From Bernardetia sp042180575 (GTDB lineage: Bacteria; Bacteroidota; Bacteroidia; Cytophagales; Bernardetiaceae), in the NCBI RefSeq assembly GCF_042180575.1, contig NZ_CP170094.1, positions 682,001 through 746,000 on the forward strand: a stretch of 64,000 nucleotides of DNA, read 5' to 3'. Of this stretch, positions 34,982 through 43,577 are shown in pieces (position 1 is the first letter of the stretch; each line of letters opens with the position of its first letter). The notes under the pieces were generated by a model. The model had not been told where the DNA came from. It worked only from the letters and a program-made list of their open reading frames with translations, and made no database searches. The position numbers and the translations under genes are program-made.

Positions 34982-35047
34982 AACAGACTTCCAGTCTGTT
35001 GTTTTAAAAAAACTTATAGTCATTTTGTTCAGACAAGATGTCTGAAC
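34982..35047. repeat. Paired small palindromes before the Dna2-like gene
   Basis: Two hairpins 26 bases apart: AACAGACT-tcc-AGTCTGTT (34982-35000) and GTTCAGAC-aagat-GTCTGAAC (35027-35047). They share a CAGAC/GTCTG core. The second covers an in-frame ATG at 35038, a reason to prefer the start at 35062. Confidence 0.65.
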
Positions 35048-35061
35048 TACAGGAAAACATT

Positions 35062-38000
35062 ATGCGAAAAACCATTCTCAACGCACTAGAAACGCAGTAT
35101 TATTACGACCAACTTCAACATTTATCTACCAAAGGCGAAGAAACTCCAAAACAGCGTTTACAACGTTTGTATGTCGCTTTTTTGAGTCTTTTAAATAATC
35201 TGACAGAAGATAGAGAGCAGCAGATTTTTACTGGTTGGTATGCAAAACTTCATTTTGTGTGTCAGGCGTATGGGTTGGGAACTGAATGGGAAAGTGAGTT
35301 GCAAGGGTTACGAAGACTCTTAAGAAAGAATAGTTTACAAGTCTTTTTTAATCCTTCAGAAGTTCAATTTCTGACGGCTTTGTCCTTGCTTACTCGTTTG
35401 GTTCAAATTTTTGCAACAGAAGATGCTCCTCAATTATTAAAAAGTAACTACGAAAATGAAGAACTAATTAGCCTAGCTTTTAAAGAAGAAGCAGAGCAAA
35501 AAGTCGGTAGAATTTTCGGAACAGTGCAAGAAAAAGACACTGAAATTATTTATGATGACAAAGGACGTGGTACGGCTTCTTTCCAACTTTTTACAGAAGA
35601 ACATGGAATGATTAGCATTTCAGTAGCTGATGTTCATTATTATTCCAAGAAAAACACTATTTTTCATCAGCATAATTTAAGTAGAGAAATTCCTCGTTTG
35701 ATGCCTTATCAACCTGTCAGTGTTACAAATTTGGAATTGATAGGAGAAAATCAATTTGTCAGTACCGATAAATCGCTCATTATCTTGAATCCAGATTATT
35801 TGGTTGATGCTTCTGCTATTGCAAAATGCAAAACCTTTAAAGGACAAACACCTTATTTGTATCTACTTTCAAAACTTGAATTTTTTGCAGGAAATGAGGG
35901 AACATTTAGAGGAAAAGTAATCAACGAACTTTTAGATAAATTGGTAGAAAATCCAGAAACTACTTTTGCAGAGTCCTACAAAGATGCTTTTATAGAAAAT
36001 AGTATCGATGCTGCCTTTATCGATAAAGACAAACTAAAAGAAATTAGCCGACAGTTAAAAGAACATTTTTTTGTAGTTCAGAAACATATCAGTCCCTATT
36101 TTGAAAATTTACTGACGACAGAACCAACTTTTATTTCTAGTAAATATGGATTACAAGGACGTATCGATTTGCTTGTCGAACACAGAGAAACAGAATTAAG
36201 AGAGCGAAAAGATATTATAGAATTAAAGAGTTCGAAAGCTCCTGATATGAATATTTCGAATGGTTGGAAAAATGATTTGATACAAGTCGCTTGTTATAAC
36301 CTTTTGATTGATAGCACTTTCGAAAAACGAACAGGAATTAGTGCGCTTTTATATTCTAGTGATTCTCAAAATGGTTTGCGAGATTGTGGAAGTCTTGACT
36401 TTGACAAACAAACGGCTATGGAAATTAGAAACAGAATTGTTTCGATGGATATGTGGATTGCAAATGGAAGTGTAAAAGTTTTTGATAATTTATTGAAGTC
36501 TGTCGAAATGTCAAATCCTGCTTTTTTTGACAGAGATAAAGCAGTAGATTTTAATGATAAATGGCAAAAAGCAAGTCAGTTGGATAGAGCTTATTTTATC
36601 GAATTTATTGCCCTTGTGATGCGTGAGGCAATGTTTGCAAAGGTAGGAGGAATGGCAGGAACAGAGCCAGTACAGGGTTTTGCAAGTCTTTGGAGAAATA
36701 CACCCACCGAAAAAAGTAATAATTTTTCTTTATTAAATGAATTGATTTATGAAGAATGGGACAAAAAAGAAACGTTATTAACTCTGAAACGCCCAGAAAA
36801 TCAATCGATTACTTCTTTCAGAACAGGCGATATTATTGTAATTTATCCAATAGAAGAAGAAAAAGAAGGAACAAAACCTCATTCTGCGCTACATTATCAA
36901 ATTTTGAAGGGAAATATTGAAGAAATCTCGTCAGAAAAAGTAATTGTCAAGATTTGGAGTAAGCATATCAACCAAGCATTTTTCGAATCCTATCCAAAAT
37001 GGGGCATCGAACCTAACTTAATGGAACGTACTTTTAACGACCTTAGCGCATCATTAGCCGAGTTTTTGGGAGCTGATAATCACAAAAAAGGAATTATTTA
37101 CGGAAAACAAAAACCTCGTTTTGATGAGAATTTTAAAGTAGATTACACAGAAAAAGGACTGAGCGAAGAACAAAACGAAATCTTTAATTGTGCGCTTTCT
37201 GCAAAAGATTATTTCCTGTTACAAGGTCCTCCTGGAACTGGAAAAACGTCGGCTATGCTCAAAAATATGGTCGATTATCTCTACAATGAAACTGACCAAA
37301 TTGTCGTTCTTTTAGCTTTTACAAACCGTGCAACAGACGAAATTTGCCAAAAAGTAAAACTCGTTTGTGGAGATGATTTTGTGCGTTTGGGAAATGTAAG
37401 AGAAGATAGTGTTTTCTTTGAAAACAGTTTGAAAGCCTCAAAAAGTTTGGACGAACTAAAAGCCAAAATTCATACGTCAAGAGTTTTTGTTTCGACGGTT
37501 TCTTCCTTTTATTCAAATCTTCGAATCTTAAATAGAGATGACCCAAATGGAGGAAAACTGACTTTTGATACACTTATCGTCGATGAGGCTTCACAACTTT
37601 TAGAACCTCATTTGTGTGGAATTTTGCCAAAATTTAAACGTTTTATTTTGATTGGAGATGAAAAACAACTTCCTGCCGTTGTTACGCAGCCTTCAAAATT
37701 AAGTCAAGCTAAAAGTCCGTTGTTGCATGAGATTGGAATTGAAGATTTGAGTCAGTCTGTTTTTGAGCGTTTGGTAGAAAATGCCGAAAAACGAAATTGG
37801 AATAAATGTGTAGCAATGCTTTCGACACAATATCGAACGCACCAAGATATTGCCGAGTTTATCAGTACAGAATTTTATAAAACACTAAAAGCAGGAAGTG
37901 AAAGACAGTTTGAGAAATTGAGTTATTACAATCCAAATTCAGAAGACGAACTAGAGAAATTCTTAGCACAAAAAAGAGTTTTATTTATTCCTACCAAATC

Positions 38001-38433
38001 CGAAAAAGGAACAAAATTTCATAGCGAAGAAGCCGACAGAGTAGTCGAACTTTTACGCACCATACACCGAATTTTTGGAGATGATTTTGATGAAGAAACT
38101 GTCGGAGTAATTACGCCCTACCGAGCGCAAATTGCACAAATTTATCAGCGATTAGACGAAAATCTAAGAAAAGTAATAACCGTCGATACCGTAGAACGCT
38201 ATCAAGGAAGTGAGCGAAAAATTATTATTTTGTCAATGGCAACAAATCACGCTGCACAAATGCGCTTTTTGGAGTCATTGAATGCAAAACAAACCGTTGA
38301 TAAAAAACTAAATGTTGCGCTTAGTCGTGCCAAAGAACAGTTGATTTTGCTAGGTAATCCAGCAGTTTTGAAGACTGGGAAATTTTATGGGAAGTTTTTG
38401 GAGTGGGTGGAAAAGGAGAAGATTGTTATTTGA
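35062..38433 (+). CDS. Dna2-like nuclease-helicase (PD-(D/E)XK + SF1B)
   Basis: A 1123-residue protein from the ATG at 35062 (MRKTILNALE), preceded by AGGAAAA. After a helical N-terminal part and a beta-rich segment (about 130-260), a PD-(D/E)XK nuclease domain shows GRIDLLVE near 366 and IIELKSS near 384. The SF1 motor follows: Walker A GPPGTGKT near 722-729, Walker B DEAS near 841, GDEKQLPAV, TQYRTHQDI, VERYQGSERKI and LNVALSRAKE. The order nuclease then helicase is that of Dna2-type enzymes, which trim flaps and resect DNA ends. I see no Cys set for the iron-sulfur cluster of eukaryotic Dna2. Its position among mobile and toxin-immunity genes allows a defence role as well as repair. Confidence 0.85.
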   Translation: MRKTILNALETQYYYDQLQHLSTKGEETPKQRLQRLYVAFLSLLNNLTEDREQQIFTGWYAKLHFVCQAYGLGTEWESELQGLRRLLRKNSLQVFFNPSEVQFLTALSLLTRLVQIFATEDAPQLLKSNYENEELISLAFKEEAEQKVGRIFGTVQEKDTEIIYDDKGRGTASFQLFTEEHGMISISVADVHYYSKKNTIFHQHNLSREIPRLMPYQPVSVTNLELIGENQFVSTDKSLIILNPDYLVDASAIAKCKTFKGQTPYLYLLSKLEFFAGNEGTFRGKVINELLDKLVENPETTFAESYKDAFIENSIDAAFIDKDKLKEISRQLKEHFFVVQKHISPYFENLLTTEPTFISSKYGLQGRIDLLVEHRETELRERKDIIELKSSKAPDMNISNGWKNDLIQVACYNLLIDSTFEKRTGISALLYSSDSQNGLRDCGSLDFDKQTAMEIRNRIVSMDMWIANGSVKVFDNLLKSVEMSNPAFFDRDKAVDFNDKWQKASQLDRAYFIEFIALVMREAMFAKVGGMAGTEPVQGFASLWRNTPTEKSNNFSLLNELIYEEWDKKETLLTLKRPENQSITSFRTGDIIVIYPIEEEKEGTKPHSALHYQILKGNIEEISSEKVIVKIWSKHINQAFFESYPKWGIEPNLMERTFNDLSASLAEFLGADNHKKGIIYGKQKPRFDENFKVDYTEKGLSEEQNEIFNCALSAKDYFLLQGPPGTGKTSAMLKNMVDYLYNETDQIVVLLAFTNRATDEICQKVKLVCGDDFVRLGNVREDSVFFENSLKASKSLDELKAKIHTSRVFVSTVSSFYSNLRILNRDDPNGGKLTFDTLIVDEASQLLEPHLCGILPKFKRFILIGDEKQLPAVVTQPSKLSQAKSPLLHEIGIEDLSQSVFERLVENAEKRNWNKCVAMLSTQYRTHQDIAEFISTEFYKTLKAGSERQFEKLSYYNPNSEDELEKFLAQKRVLFIPTKSEKGTKFHSEEADRVVELLRTIHRIFGDDFDEETVGVITPYRAQIAQIYQRLDENLRKVITVDTVERYQGSERKIIILSMATNHAAQMRFLESLNAKQTVDKKLNVALSRAKEQLILLGNPAVLKTGKFYGKFLEWVEKEKIVI

Positions 38434-39006
38434 TTAAGGTTTATTTTGTTCACTCCACCTTTTCTCTGTTCTTTCTATATAAGCCTGAACTTCTGGTATT
38501 TCTAAATATTCATCATCATTATTTAAATATCCATACAAATTGTCAGCATCGATGTTGGATAGACGAATAATAAATTGTCGTTCTTCTTGGGAGGTTAACT
38601 TTTCTAACCAAATATATTCAAAAATACTAGCAGCTAAATAATGTGCTATTTCATATTGTTTTTCTACACTAATCTGTGCAATTACAATTTCTATTCCTTC
38701 CTTTATAATATCAAAATCTATAGTATTTGATGAAAATTCTATGAAACCTGAGAGTATAAAAGCTGCTGCATCTCTTGTGTAAGTATCTTGAGAACGAATA
38801 TCTCTCAAAAGTCTTTTGAAATATTCTTCATTTGTTACCTTTTCTAGTAGAGTAACATCTTCTATTTGTATTACAGTAATTTGAGGAGAAGAGTCTAAAC
38901 TGATTTGAAAACTACCTTTAGTAATATTTTTGTCAAAGTATTGTACTGAAATACCAGTTTCATTATTTCGGTTTACACGGAAACTATATATTGCATTTGT
39001 GTTCAT
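38434..39006 (-). CDS. Unrecognised helical protein convergent with the Dna2-like gene
   Basis: A 190-residue soluble protein. The first 60 residues look like a small beta domain (YSFRVNRNNETGISVQYFD), the rest like paired helices of HEAT/ARM character (LLRDIRSQDTYTRDAAAFILSGF). Its stop codon abuts that of the Dna2-like gene with no base between. Acidic composition and setting would fit an immunity or inhibitor protein, but that is a guess; no family recognised. Confidence 0.55.
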   Translation of the reverse strand: MNTNAIYSFRVNRNNETGISVQYFDKNITKGSFQISLDSSPQITVIQIEDVTLLEKVTNEEYFKRLLRDIRSQDTYTRDAAAFILSGFIEFSSNTIDFDIIKEGIEIVIAQISVEKQYEIAHYLAASIFEYIWLEKLTSQEERQFIIRLSNIDADNLYGYLNNDDEYLEIPEVQAYIERTEKRWSEQNKP

Positions 39007-39091
39007 TTTGTAAATTAATTTCTGAATTTGAAAAACTATCTAATAAGAAAAAACAAAACAACCATTTCTACTTCTAAGTTCAAACATCTCT

Positions 39092-39451
39092 ATGAAAAAA
39101 CATGTTATTTCAATTTCACTCATTTTCCTAGCTTTATTTTCTTGCCAAAAGAACGATTCCAAAAACAACGAAATCACAGATTCAACTCAAGAAAACTCTA
39201 TCCAAAAAGAAGAAATAGAGAAAGTAGAGGAAATAGATTTTGATAAATTCTTTGAAAAATACCGTTCTGATTCAGTTTTTCAAGTCAATCACACAAAATT
39301 TCCTCTCAAATGTATAACTATGGAATTGGAAGAAGATGAGATTACTTTTATCCAAAAAAATGACTGGGAATTTAATAATTTTGAAAACTATTCTCTAATA
39401 CGAATCATATCATTATCAATTTCTATCAAAAAGCTATCTTCTGACAAATGA
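39092..39451 (+). pseudogene. Truncated DUF4348-like lipoprotein
   Basis: The first 98 residues (lipobox LFSC, Cys18; FFEKYRSDSVFQVNHTKFPL) are a near copy of the lipoprotein at 40116-40580. Identity is lost abruptly after WEFNNFEN at about 39386, exactly where the convergent DUF5615 toxin gene ends (stop at 39388). The rest of the frame is antisense to the toxin and is not protein-like. The original C-terminal third (about 55 residues) is missing. It is best read as a duplicate cut by arrival of the toxin-antitoxin module; whether the short product is made is unknown. Confidence 0.7.
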
Positions 39452-39747
39452 GTGTAAATAAAATCAAAGTTTGCATCTAAAATATCTATCAGCATTTTTG
39501 TACTAATATTGCCTAAATTAATTTTGATTAGTTTTTTAGGAGATTTATTTAAAAAATGACTGTTTTGAAAATCTGCGTCTTTACTCATTAAAGTATAATT
39601 ATTTTCATCAACAAATTCAGCTATTTTATTGTCTTTTGTAGTATCACCATCTAAAATATCATTTACATGAACAGCTTCTACATTTTTAGATTCTAAAAAA
39701 CGAACAACCTTAAAAGAAATATGAACATCACAGACTATTTTTATCAT
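39388..39747 (-). CDS. DUF5615 PIN-like toxin
   Basis: A 119-residue protein of the DUF5615 (Mut7-C-like PIN) type. Motifs are CDVHISFKVVRFLES with Asp7 at the N-terminus, GDTTKDNKIAEF with the acidic residue that aligns with the usual sDxxI motif, and LMSKDADFQN with Asp57 and Asp59, the core metal ligands. Such proteins are paired with DUF433 antitoxins and are presumed RNases. The partner lies 14 bases upstream on the same strand. Its 3' end overlaps the truncated lipoprotein frame. The key residues appear intact, so it may be active. Confidence 0.8.
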   Translation of the reverse strand: MIKIVCDVHISFKVVRFLESKNVEAVHVNDILDGDTTKDNKIAEFVDENNYTLMSKDADFQNSHFLNKSPKKLIKINLGNISTKMLIDILDANFDFIYTHLSEDSFLIEIDNDMIRIRE

Positions 39748-39761
39748 TTTCTAATCTCTTT

Positions 39762-39992
39762 TTAGGCTATATTTTTAATAGATTTTGTACTAACCCATAC
39801 TTTAGCAAACTGTAAAGAAGCTCTAATATCGTCTAGTTCTAAACTTGGATGGTCTTCTATAATTTCGTCATACGTCATGCCACTTCCTAGCATATCCAAA
39901 ATTACCTCCACAGGAAAACGCATTCCTCTAATACAAGGTTTGCCATGACAAATTTCTGAATCTATTGTAATGCGTGATAATAAGTTTTGCAT
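39762..39992 (-). CDS. DUF433 antitoxin
   Basis: A 76-residue protein with the DUF433 signature: ITIDSEICHGKPCIRGMRFPVEVILDMLGSG, then TYDEIIEDHPSLELDDIRASLQFA. DUF433 is a small winged-helix or HTH-like domain that pairs with DUF5615 toxins and probably represses the operon. The toxin gene follows after 14 bases. The gene begins about 120 bases from the start of the intact DUF4348-like gene, divergently. Confidence 0.85.
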   Translation of the reverse strand: MQNLLSRITIDSEICHGKPCIRGMRFPVEVILDMLGSGMTYDEIIEDHPSLELDDIRASLQFAKVWVSTKSIKNIA

Positions 39993-40115
39993 AATTGTAG
40001 TGTTTTGCTTCTTCTCCTCTTATTTATATCTAAAATGTTTTTTAAGATAACGATTTTTATTGAAATTTGGTTTTATTCAAAAAAATAAATTGTTCGTGTC
40101 ATCTAAATATTAAAA

Positions 40116-40580
40116 ATGAAGCAATTAGTAAATTCACTATTCGTGGTTATAGTTTTTTTCTCTTCTTGTCAAAATAACAATTCCAAAAACAAAGAAATTA
40201 CAGATTCCACTCAAGAAAATTCTATCAAAAAAGAAGAAACAGAGAAAGTAGAGGAAACAGATTTTGATACATTCTTTCAAAAATACCGTTCTGATTCAGT
40301 TTTTCAAGTCAATCACACAAAATTTCCTCTCAAATGTGTCAATATAGAATTGGAAGAAATTACGACTACTTTTATCCCAAAAAGCGATTGGGAATTTAAT
40401 AATTTTGAAGATAACCATAAAACTGAATATGACCAATACGAATATGTAAAGGAAATTGGTAATGAGAATTTGGTCTTATATGAAATGAGAGGAATTGACA
40501 ATGGTATTCTTGTGATTTATAAATTTACTTTCAATAATCAAAAATGGATGTTGGAGGAAATAGAAAATGCTGCTAATTGA
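40116..40580 (+). CDS. DUF4348-like lipoprotein, full length
   Basis: A 154-residue lipoprotein with lipobox FSSC (Cys18), a charged linker repeating Glu/Lys (ENSIKKEETEKVEE) and a globular part with FFQKYRSDSVFQVNHTKFPL, DWEFNNF and a final strand pair ending KWMLEEI. The F-x-F...D-x-x-FQ pattern is that of DUF4348, a Bacteroidota family of unknown function. It is the intact paralogue of the truncated gene at 39092 and shares long near-identical DNA with it, a sign of recent duplication. It stands alone, convergent with the next lipoprotein gene. Confidence 0.75.
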   Translation: MKQLVNSLFVVIVFFSSCQNNNSKNKEITDSTQENSIKKEETEKVEETDFDTFFQKYRSDSVFQVNHTKFPLKCVNIELEEITTTFIPKSDWEFNNFEDNHKTEYDQYEYVKEIGNENLVLYEMRGIDNGILVIYKFTFNNQKWMLEEIENAAN

Positions 40581-40634
40581 TATTTTCAATTTTTCGGAAT
40601 ACTCTCAATGCATTAAAACTCAACTAGAGAAAAA

Positions 40635-41174
40635 TCACTCAACTTTTCCCACTACCAACTCTTCATCATTAGGGATTTTATATTCTTTACATTTTTGTTT
40701 TAGAGTATTGTATTCTTGAATGGACATATCTTTCCAATTTTGTTGCCCCAATAAATTATTCAGATAACGTTCATCTATATTTTTCAAGAAAAATTCTTTT
40801 ACTTCAAAATAAGAACCATAGAGTGTATCTTGAGTAAGCGTATCAATAGTTTGTGTAGATATAAACTGTTTTTCTAAATAGTGCATATAAATTGTGTCTT
40901 GACAAAAAATAATATGTTTAGGTTCTTGGTCTTTTTTACCCTTCCATATTGTTTCATTCTCTTTTAGATTTACTTTATACTTAAAGCTGTGAGTTGTACC
41001 ATAATTATGTTTTGTAATCAAACCTATATGAGTAGTTTCTTTATTTGTTTTCTCTACTTCTAAGTATTTTCCATTGTCTAAGGTTATATTTTCTACTTTT
41101 ATGTTTTCTTCAGAACGCTGCTCGCAGCTCATTAAAAATAAAGCAACCATTATAAAAACTATACTACTTTTCAT
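40635..41174 (-). CDS. Unrecognised lipoprotein
   Basis: A 179-residue lipoprotein from the ATG at 41174 (MKSSIVFIMVALFLMSCEQ; lipobox LMSC, Cys17). An upstream ATG in frame at 41213 would add 13 residues and spoil the signal peptide. The mature chain contains beta-strand patterns with NGKYLEVEKTNKETTHIGL and HSFKYKVNL, then a helical end. I cannot name the family. It converges on the DUF4348-like gene. Confidence 0.65.
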   Translation of the reverse strand: MKSSIVFIMVALFLMSCEQRSEENIKVENITLDNGKYLEVEKTNKETTHIGLITKHNYGTTHSFKYKVNLKENETIWKGKKDQEPKHIIFCQDTIYMHYLEKQFISTQTIDTLTQDTLYGSYFEVKEFFLKNIDERYLNNLLGQQNWKDMSIQEYNTLKQKCKEYKIPNDEELVVGKVE

Positions 41175-41375
41175 TTTTAGAGATTTATTTTGACCCTCAA
41201 ACTTAAAATACAAATTTAATCAAAAATAGCCTTAGAATTATTTTTTGTAAGGCTAAGGTTATTTTGATAGAAAAGCTAGTTTTTGAAATCTAAAAATCAC
41301 AACTGGAAGTCAAATACATCGTCGTAATTTGACTTGAGCAAACTAAAATAAAGTCAAAATGCTAAAAAATCAATT

Positions 41376-41444
41376 ATGAATTATATCAAAAGAATAGTTT
41401 TTCCTCAAAACGAAATAAATTTAGAAGATTTAAAAGAAGACTAA
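41376..41444 (+). CDS. Possible 22-codon small ORF
   Basis: ATG-started frame MNYIKRIVFPQNEINLEDLK plus two acidic residues. It ends 13 bases before the predicted tatD -7 box. Composition looks protein-like but there is no other support, and it may be chance. Confidence 0.2.
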   Translation: MNYIKRIVFPQNEINLEDLKED

Positions 41445-41456
41445 GCGACTTTATTT

Positions 41457-41464
41457 TATCTTTG
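41457..41464 (+). promoter_or_regulatory. Candidate -7 box for tatD
   Basis: TATCTTTG matches TAnnTTTG, 66 bases before the tatD start; no good TTTG lies at the -33 distance. Confidence 0.45.
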
Positions 41465-41489
41465 TAACAAGATACAAAATCAAAGGTAA

Positions 41490-41510
41490 TTAACTGATTA
41501 CTGGTAACTG
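41490..41510 (+). repeat. 21-bp repeat before tatD
   Basis: The 21 bases starting TTAACTGATTACTGG recur exactly at 42362-42382, shortly before ansA. Both copies are direct and lie just upstream of a start codon. Confidence 0.75.
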
Positions 41511-41529
41511 TTTACTGATAACTGAAATT

Positions 41530-42297
41530 ATGAATTTTATAGACACGCACGCTCATTTATATGACAAAAAATTTAAACCTGACTGGAACGAATTAGTAGA
41601 TAGACTCAATGATACGGGAATAGAACGAGTTTACTTACCAAATATTGACCACGCTTCCATCGAACCTATGTTTGAAATTGAAGCAAAAGATAAACAAAGG
41701 TTTATTCCTATGATGGGATTGCATCCTTGTTCTGTCAAAAAAGATTTTGAAAAAGAACTTTATATTGTAGAAGAATGGCTAAATAAACGTAAATTTTCAG
41801 CCGTTGGAGAAATTGGACTGGATTTATACTGGGACAAATCCTTTTTCGAACAACAAAAAGAAGCCTTCGAAATTCAAATAAATTGGGCTAAAAAATTCAA
41901 TATTCCGATTGCTATTCATACAAGAGAATCAACTGACGAAGCATTAGATATTTTAGAAAATCTCAAAGATGAAAAGTTAAAAGGTGTCTTTCATTGTTTT
42001 GGTGGAACTTTGCAGCAAGCTGAAAGAATCCAAAAACTAGATTTTTTGATGGGAATCGGTGGAGTGGTTACTTATAAAAATGGAGGTTTGGATAAAGTAT
42101 TACCAAGTGTAGATTTAAAACATTTGATTTTGGAAACTGATGCACCTTATCTTTCGCCTGTTCCACATAGAGGAAAGCGAAATGAAAGCAGTTACATTCC
42201 AATTATCGCCAAAAAAATCGCTGAAATAAAAGGACTTACAATAAAAGAAGTCGCTGAAAAAACTACTCAAAATGCAAAGAAATTATTTGGGAATTAG
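41530..42297 (+). CDS. tatD: TatD-family metal-dependent hydrolase
   Basis: A 255-residue TIM-barrel hydrolase. All signature metal and active-site motifs are visible: DTHAHLYD (His7, His9), AVGEIGLDLYW with the bridging Glu, IAIHTRES, GVFHCFGG, and LETDAPYLSPVPHRGKRNE near the C-terminus. TatD enzymes are Mg-dependent DNases, some with 3'-exonuclease activity in repair of oxidised DNA, or remove D-amino acids from tRNA-like substrates; the exact role here is not known. Cytoplasmic. It is followed by ansA 92 bases on, probably independently transcribed, as a repeat lies in the gap. Confidence 0.92.
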   Translation: MNFIDTHAHLYDKKFKPDWNELVDRLNDTGIERVYLPNIDHASIEPMFEIEAKDKQRFIPMMGLHPCSVKKDFEKELYIVEEWLNKRKFSAVGEIGLDLYWDKSFFEQQKEAFEIQINWAKKFNIPIAIHTRESTDEALDILENLKDEKLKGVFHCFGGTLQQAERIQKLDFLMGIGGVVTYKNGGLDKVLPSVDLKHLILETDAPYLSPVPHRGKRNESSYIPIIAKKIAEIKGLTIKEVAEKTTQNAKKLFGN

Positions 42298-42361
42298 GGA
42301 ATAGAAATTGGGACATGGGGAACTACAAATGAAATACAACTGTCTTGACAGTTTAATGAAA

Positions 42362-42382
42362 TTAACTGATTACTGGTAACTG
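42362..42382 (+). repeat. 21-bp repeat before ansA
   Basis: Exact copy of 41490-41510, seven bases before the ansA start codon. Confidence 0.75.
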
Positions 42383-42389
42383 AAAAAAT

Positions 42390-43526
42390 ATGCTTTTAGA
42401 CCAATACAACATCATAAAATTACGTACTGCTGCTGATGAGGACTGCAAAACGTCAATTTTGGTAATTTATACAGGAGGAACAATCGGAATGGATTATGAC
42501 GAAAATGGTAGTCTTGTTCCTTTTGATTTTGAAATTTTGTTAGAAAAAGTTCCTGAGCTTACTCGTTTTAAGTTTTGGCTTACGATGCTTGTTCCTTTCG
42601 AACCTATGGATTCATCAAATATGGGAACAGAACATTGGCTTAGTATGAGTTGGCTGATTGAAGAATTGTATGATCAGTTTGATGGTTTCGTGATTTTGCA
42701 TGGAACAGATACGATGGCATATTCAGCTTCAGCTATGAGTTTTTTACTTCAAAATCTAGCTAAACCTGTTATCTTGACTGGCGCACAAATTCCGATAAGC
42801 GCACACCGAACCGATGCAAGAGAAAACCTAATTGGGGCTTTAGAAATTGCTTCTATGCAAGAAAACAAACAGCAAATAGTAATAACAGAAGAGGGAAATG
42901 AAATAATTAAAGAACAAAATGTTGCTTTAGTTCCAGAGGTTTGTGTTTATTTTGATAATTTACTCTTGAGAGGAAATCGTTCGAAGAAAGTGCAGAGTTT
43001 GAATTTTACAGCCTTTGAATCCCAAAACTATCCTCATCTTGCCGAAGCAGGAATTTTCATTAATTATGCAAAAGGCTATATCCTTCCTGTTTCGAATAAA
43101 AAACTAAATTTTAAAAGTGCAATGGATGATAATGTTATTCTTTGGAAAATACATCCTAGTATGAATCCAAAATATTATCTTCCTATGTTGGAAAGTGAAA
43201 ACCTAAAAGGTGTAGTTTTAGAATCATTTGGTTCTGGAAATATCCCAACTGAAAAATGGATTATAGATATTTTAGAAAAAATAATTAATCGTGGAGTAGT
43301 CGTTGTGAATGTGTCTCAATGTGCTGGTGGTTATGTTTTGCAAGGACATTATGAAACAAGTCATGCGCTCACTCAAATAGGTGTAATCAGTGGAAATGAT
43401 TTGACTTCCGAGGCAGCTCTAACAAAACTTATGTATCTCTTTGGCAATTACGACAACAAAAAAGAGAAGGAAAAAATAATTGAACTACTACAAACTCCTC
43501 TTTGTGGGGAGATGACTTTGTTTTGA
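42390..43526 (+). CDS. ansA: Type I L-asparaginase
   Basis: A 378-residue asparaginase that hydrolyses L-asparagine to aspartate and ammonia. The two catalytic Thr regions are clear: YTGGTIG (residues 27-33, Thr31) and HGTDTM (104-109, Thr106-Asp107); a later LTGAQIPISAHRTDARENL segment fits the family. There is no signal peptide, which points to the cytoplasmic type I enzyme. The C-terminal domain (from about 240) has the SFGSGNIP and SQCAGG motifs and could bind asparagine as regulator, as in AnsA of enterobacteria. A 21-bp repeat precedes the start; a hairpin follows the gene. Confidence 0.92.
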   Translation: MLLDQYNIIKLRTAADEDCKTSILVIYTGGTIGMDYDENGSLVPFDFEILLEKVPELTRFKFWLTMLVPFEPMDSSNMGTEHWLSMSWLIEELYDQFDGFVILHGTDTMAYSASAMSFLLQNLAKPVILTGAQIPISAHRTDARENLIGALEIASMQENKQQIVITEEGNEIIKEQNVALVPEVCVYFDNLLLRGNRSKKVQSLNFTAFESQNYPHLAEAGIFINYAKGYILPVSNKKLNFKSAMDDNVILWKIHPSMNPKYYLPMLESENLKGVVLESFGSGNIPTEKWIIDILEKIINRGVVVVNVSQCAGGYVLQGHYETSHALTQIGVISGNDLTSEAALTKLMYLFGNYDNKKEKEKIIELLQTPLCGEMTLF

Positions 43527-43533
43527 TACTACT

Positions 43534-43573
43534 AAAAATGGTTACTATTTTAAAGAATAATAACCATTTTATA
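43534..43573. terminator. Terminator between ansA and the DHFR-like gene
   Basis: AAAAATGGTTACTATT pairs with AATAATAACCATTTT across a short loop. It lies between two convergent stop codons with A/T runs on both sides, so it can serve both. Confidence 0.7.
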
Positions 43574-43577
43574 AAAA

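Larger units (their letters stand above)
41175..41529. other. Spacer before tatD
   Basis: A divergent spacer of about 350 bases. It holds a possible 22-codon frame (41376-41444), the candidate tatD -7 box TATCTTTG (41457-41464) and a 21-bp repeat (41490-41510). Nothing else is apparent. Confidence 0.45.

Noticed and set aside
39028..39243. A 71-codon plus-strand frame overlapping the truncated lipoprotein gene
   Set aside because: Arg/Lys/Phe-rich, out of frame with the lipoprotein, whose signal peptide and lipobox are clear.
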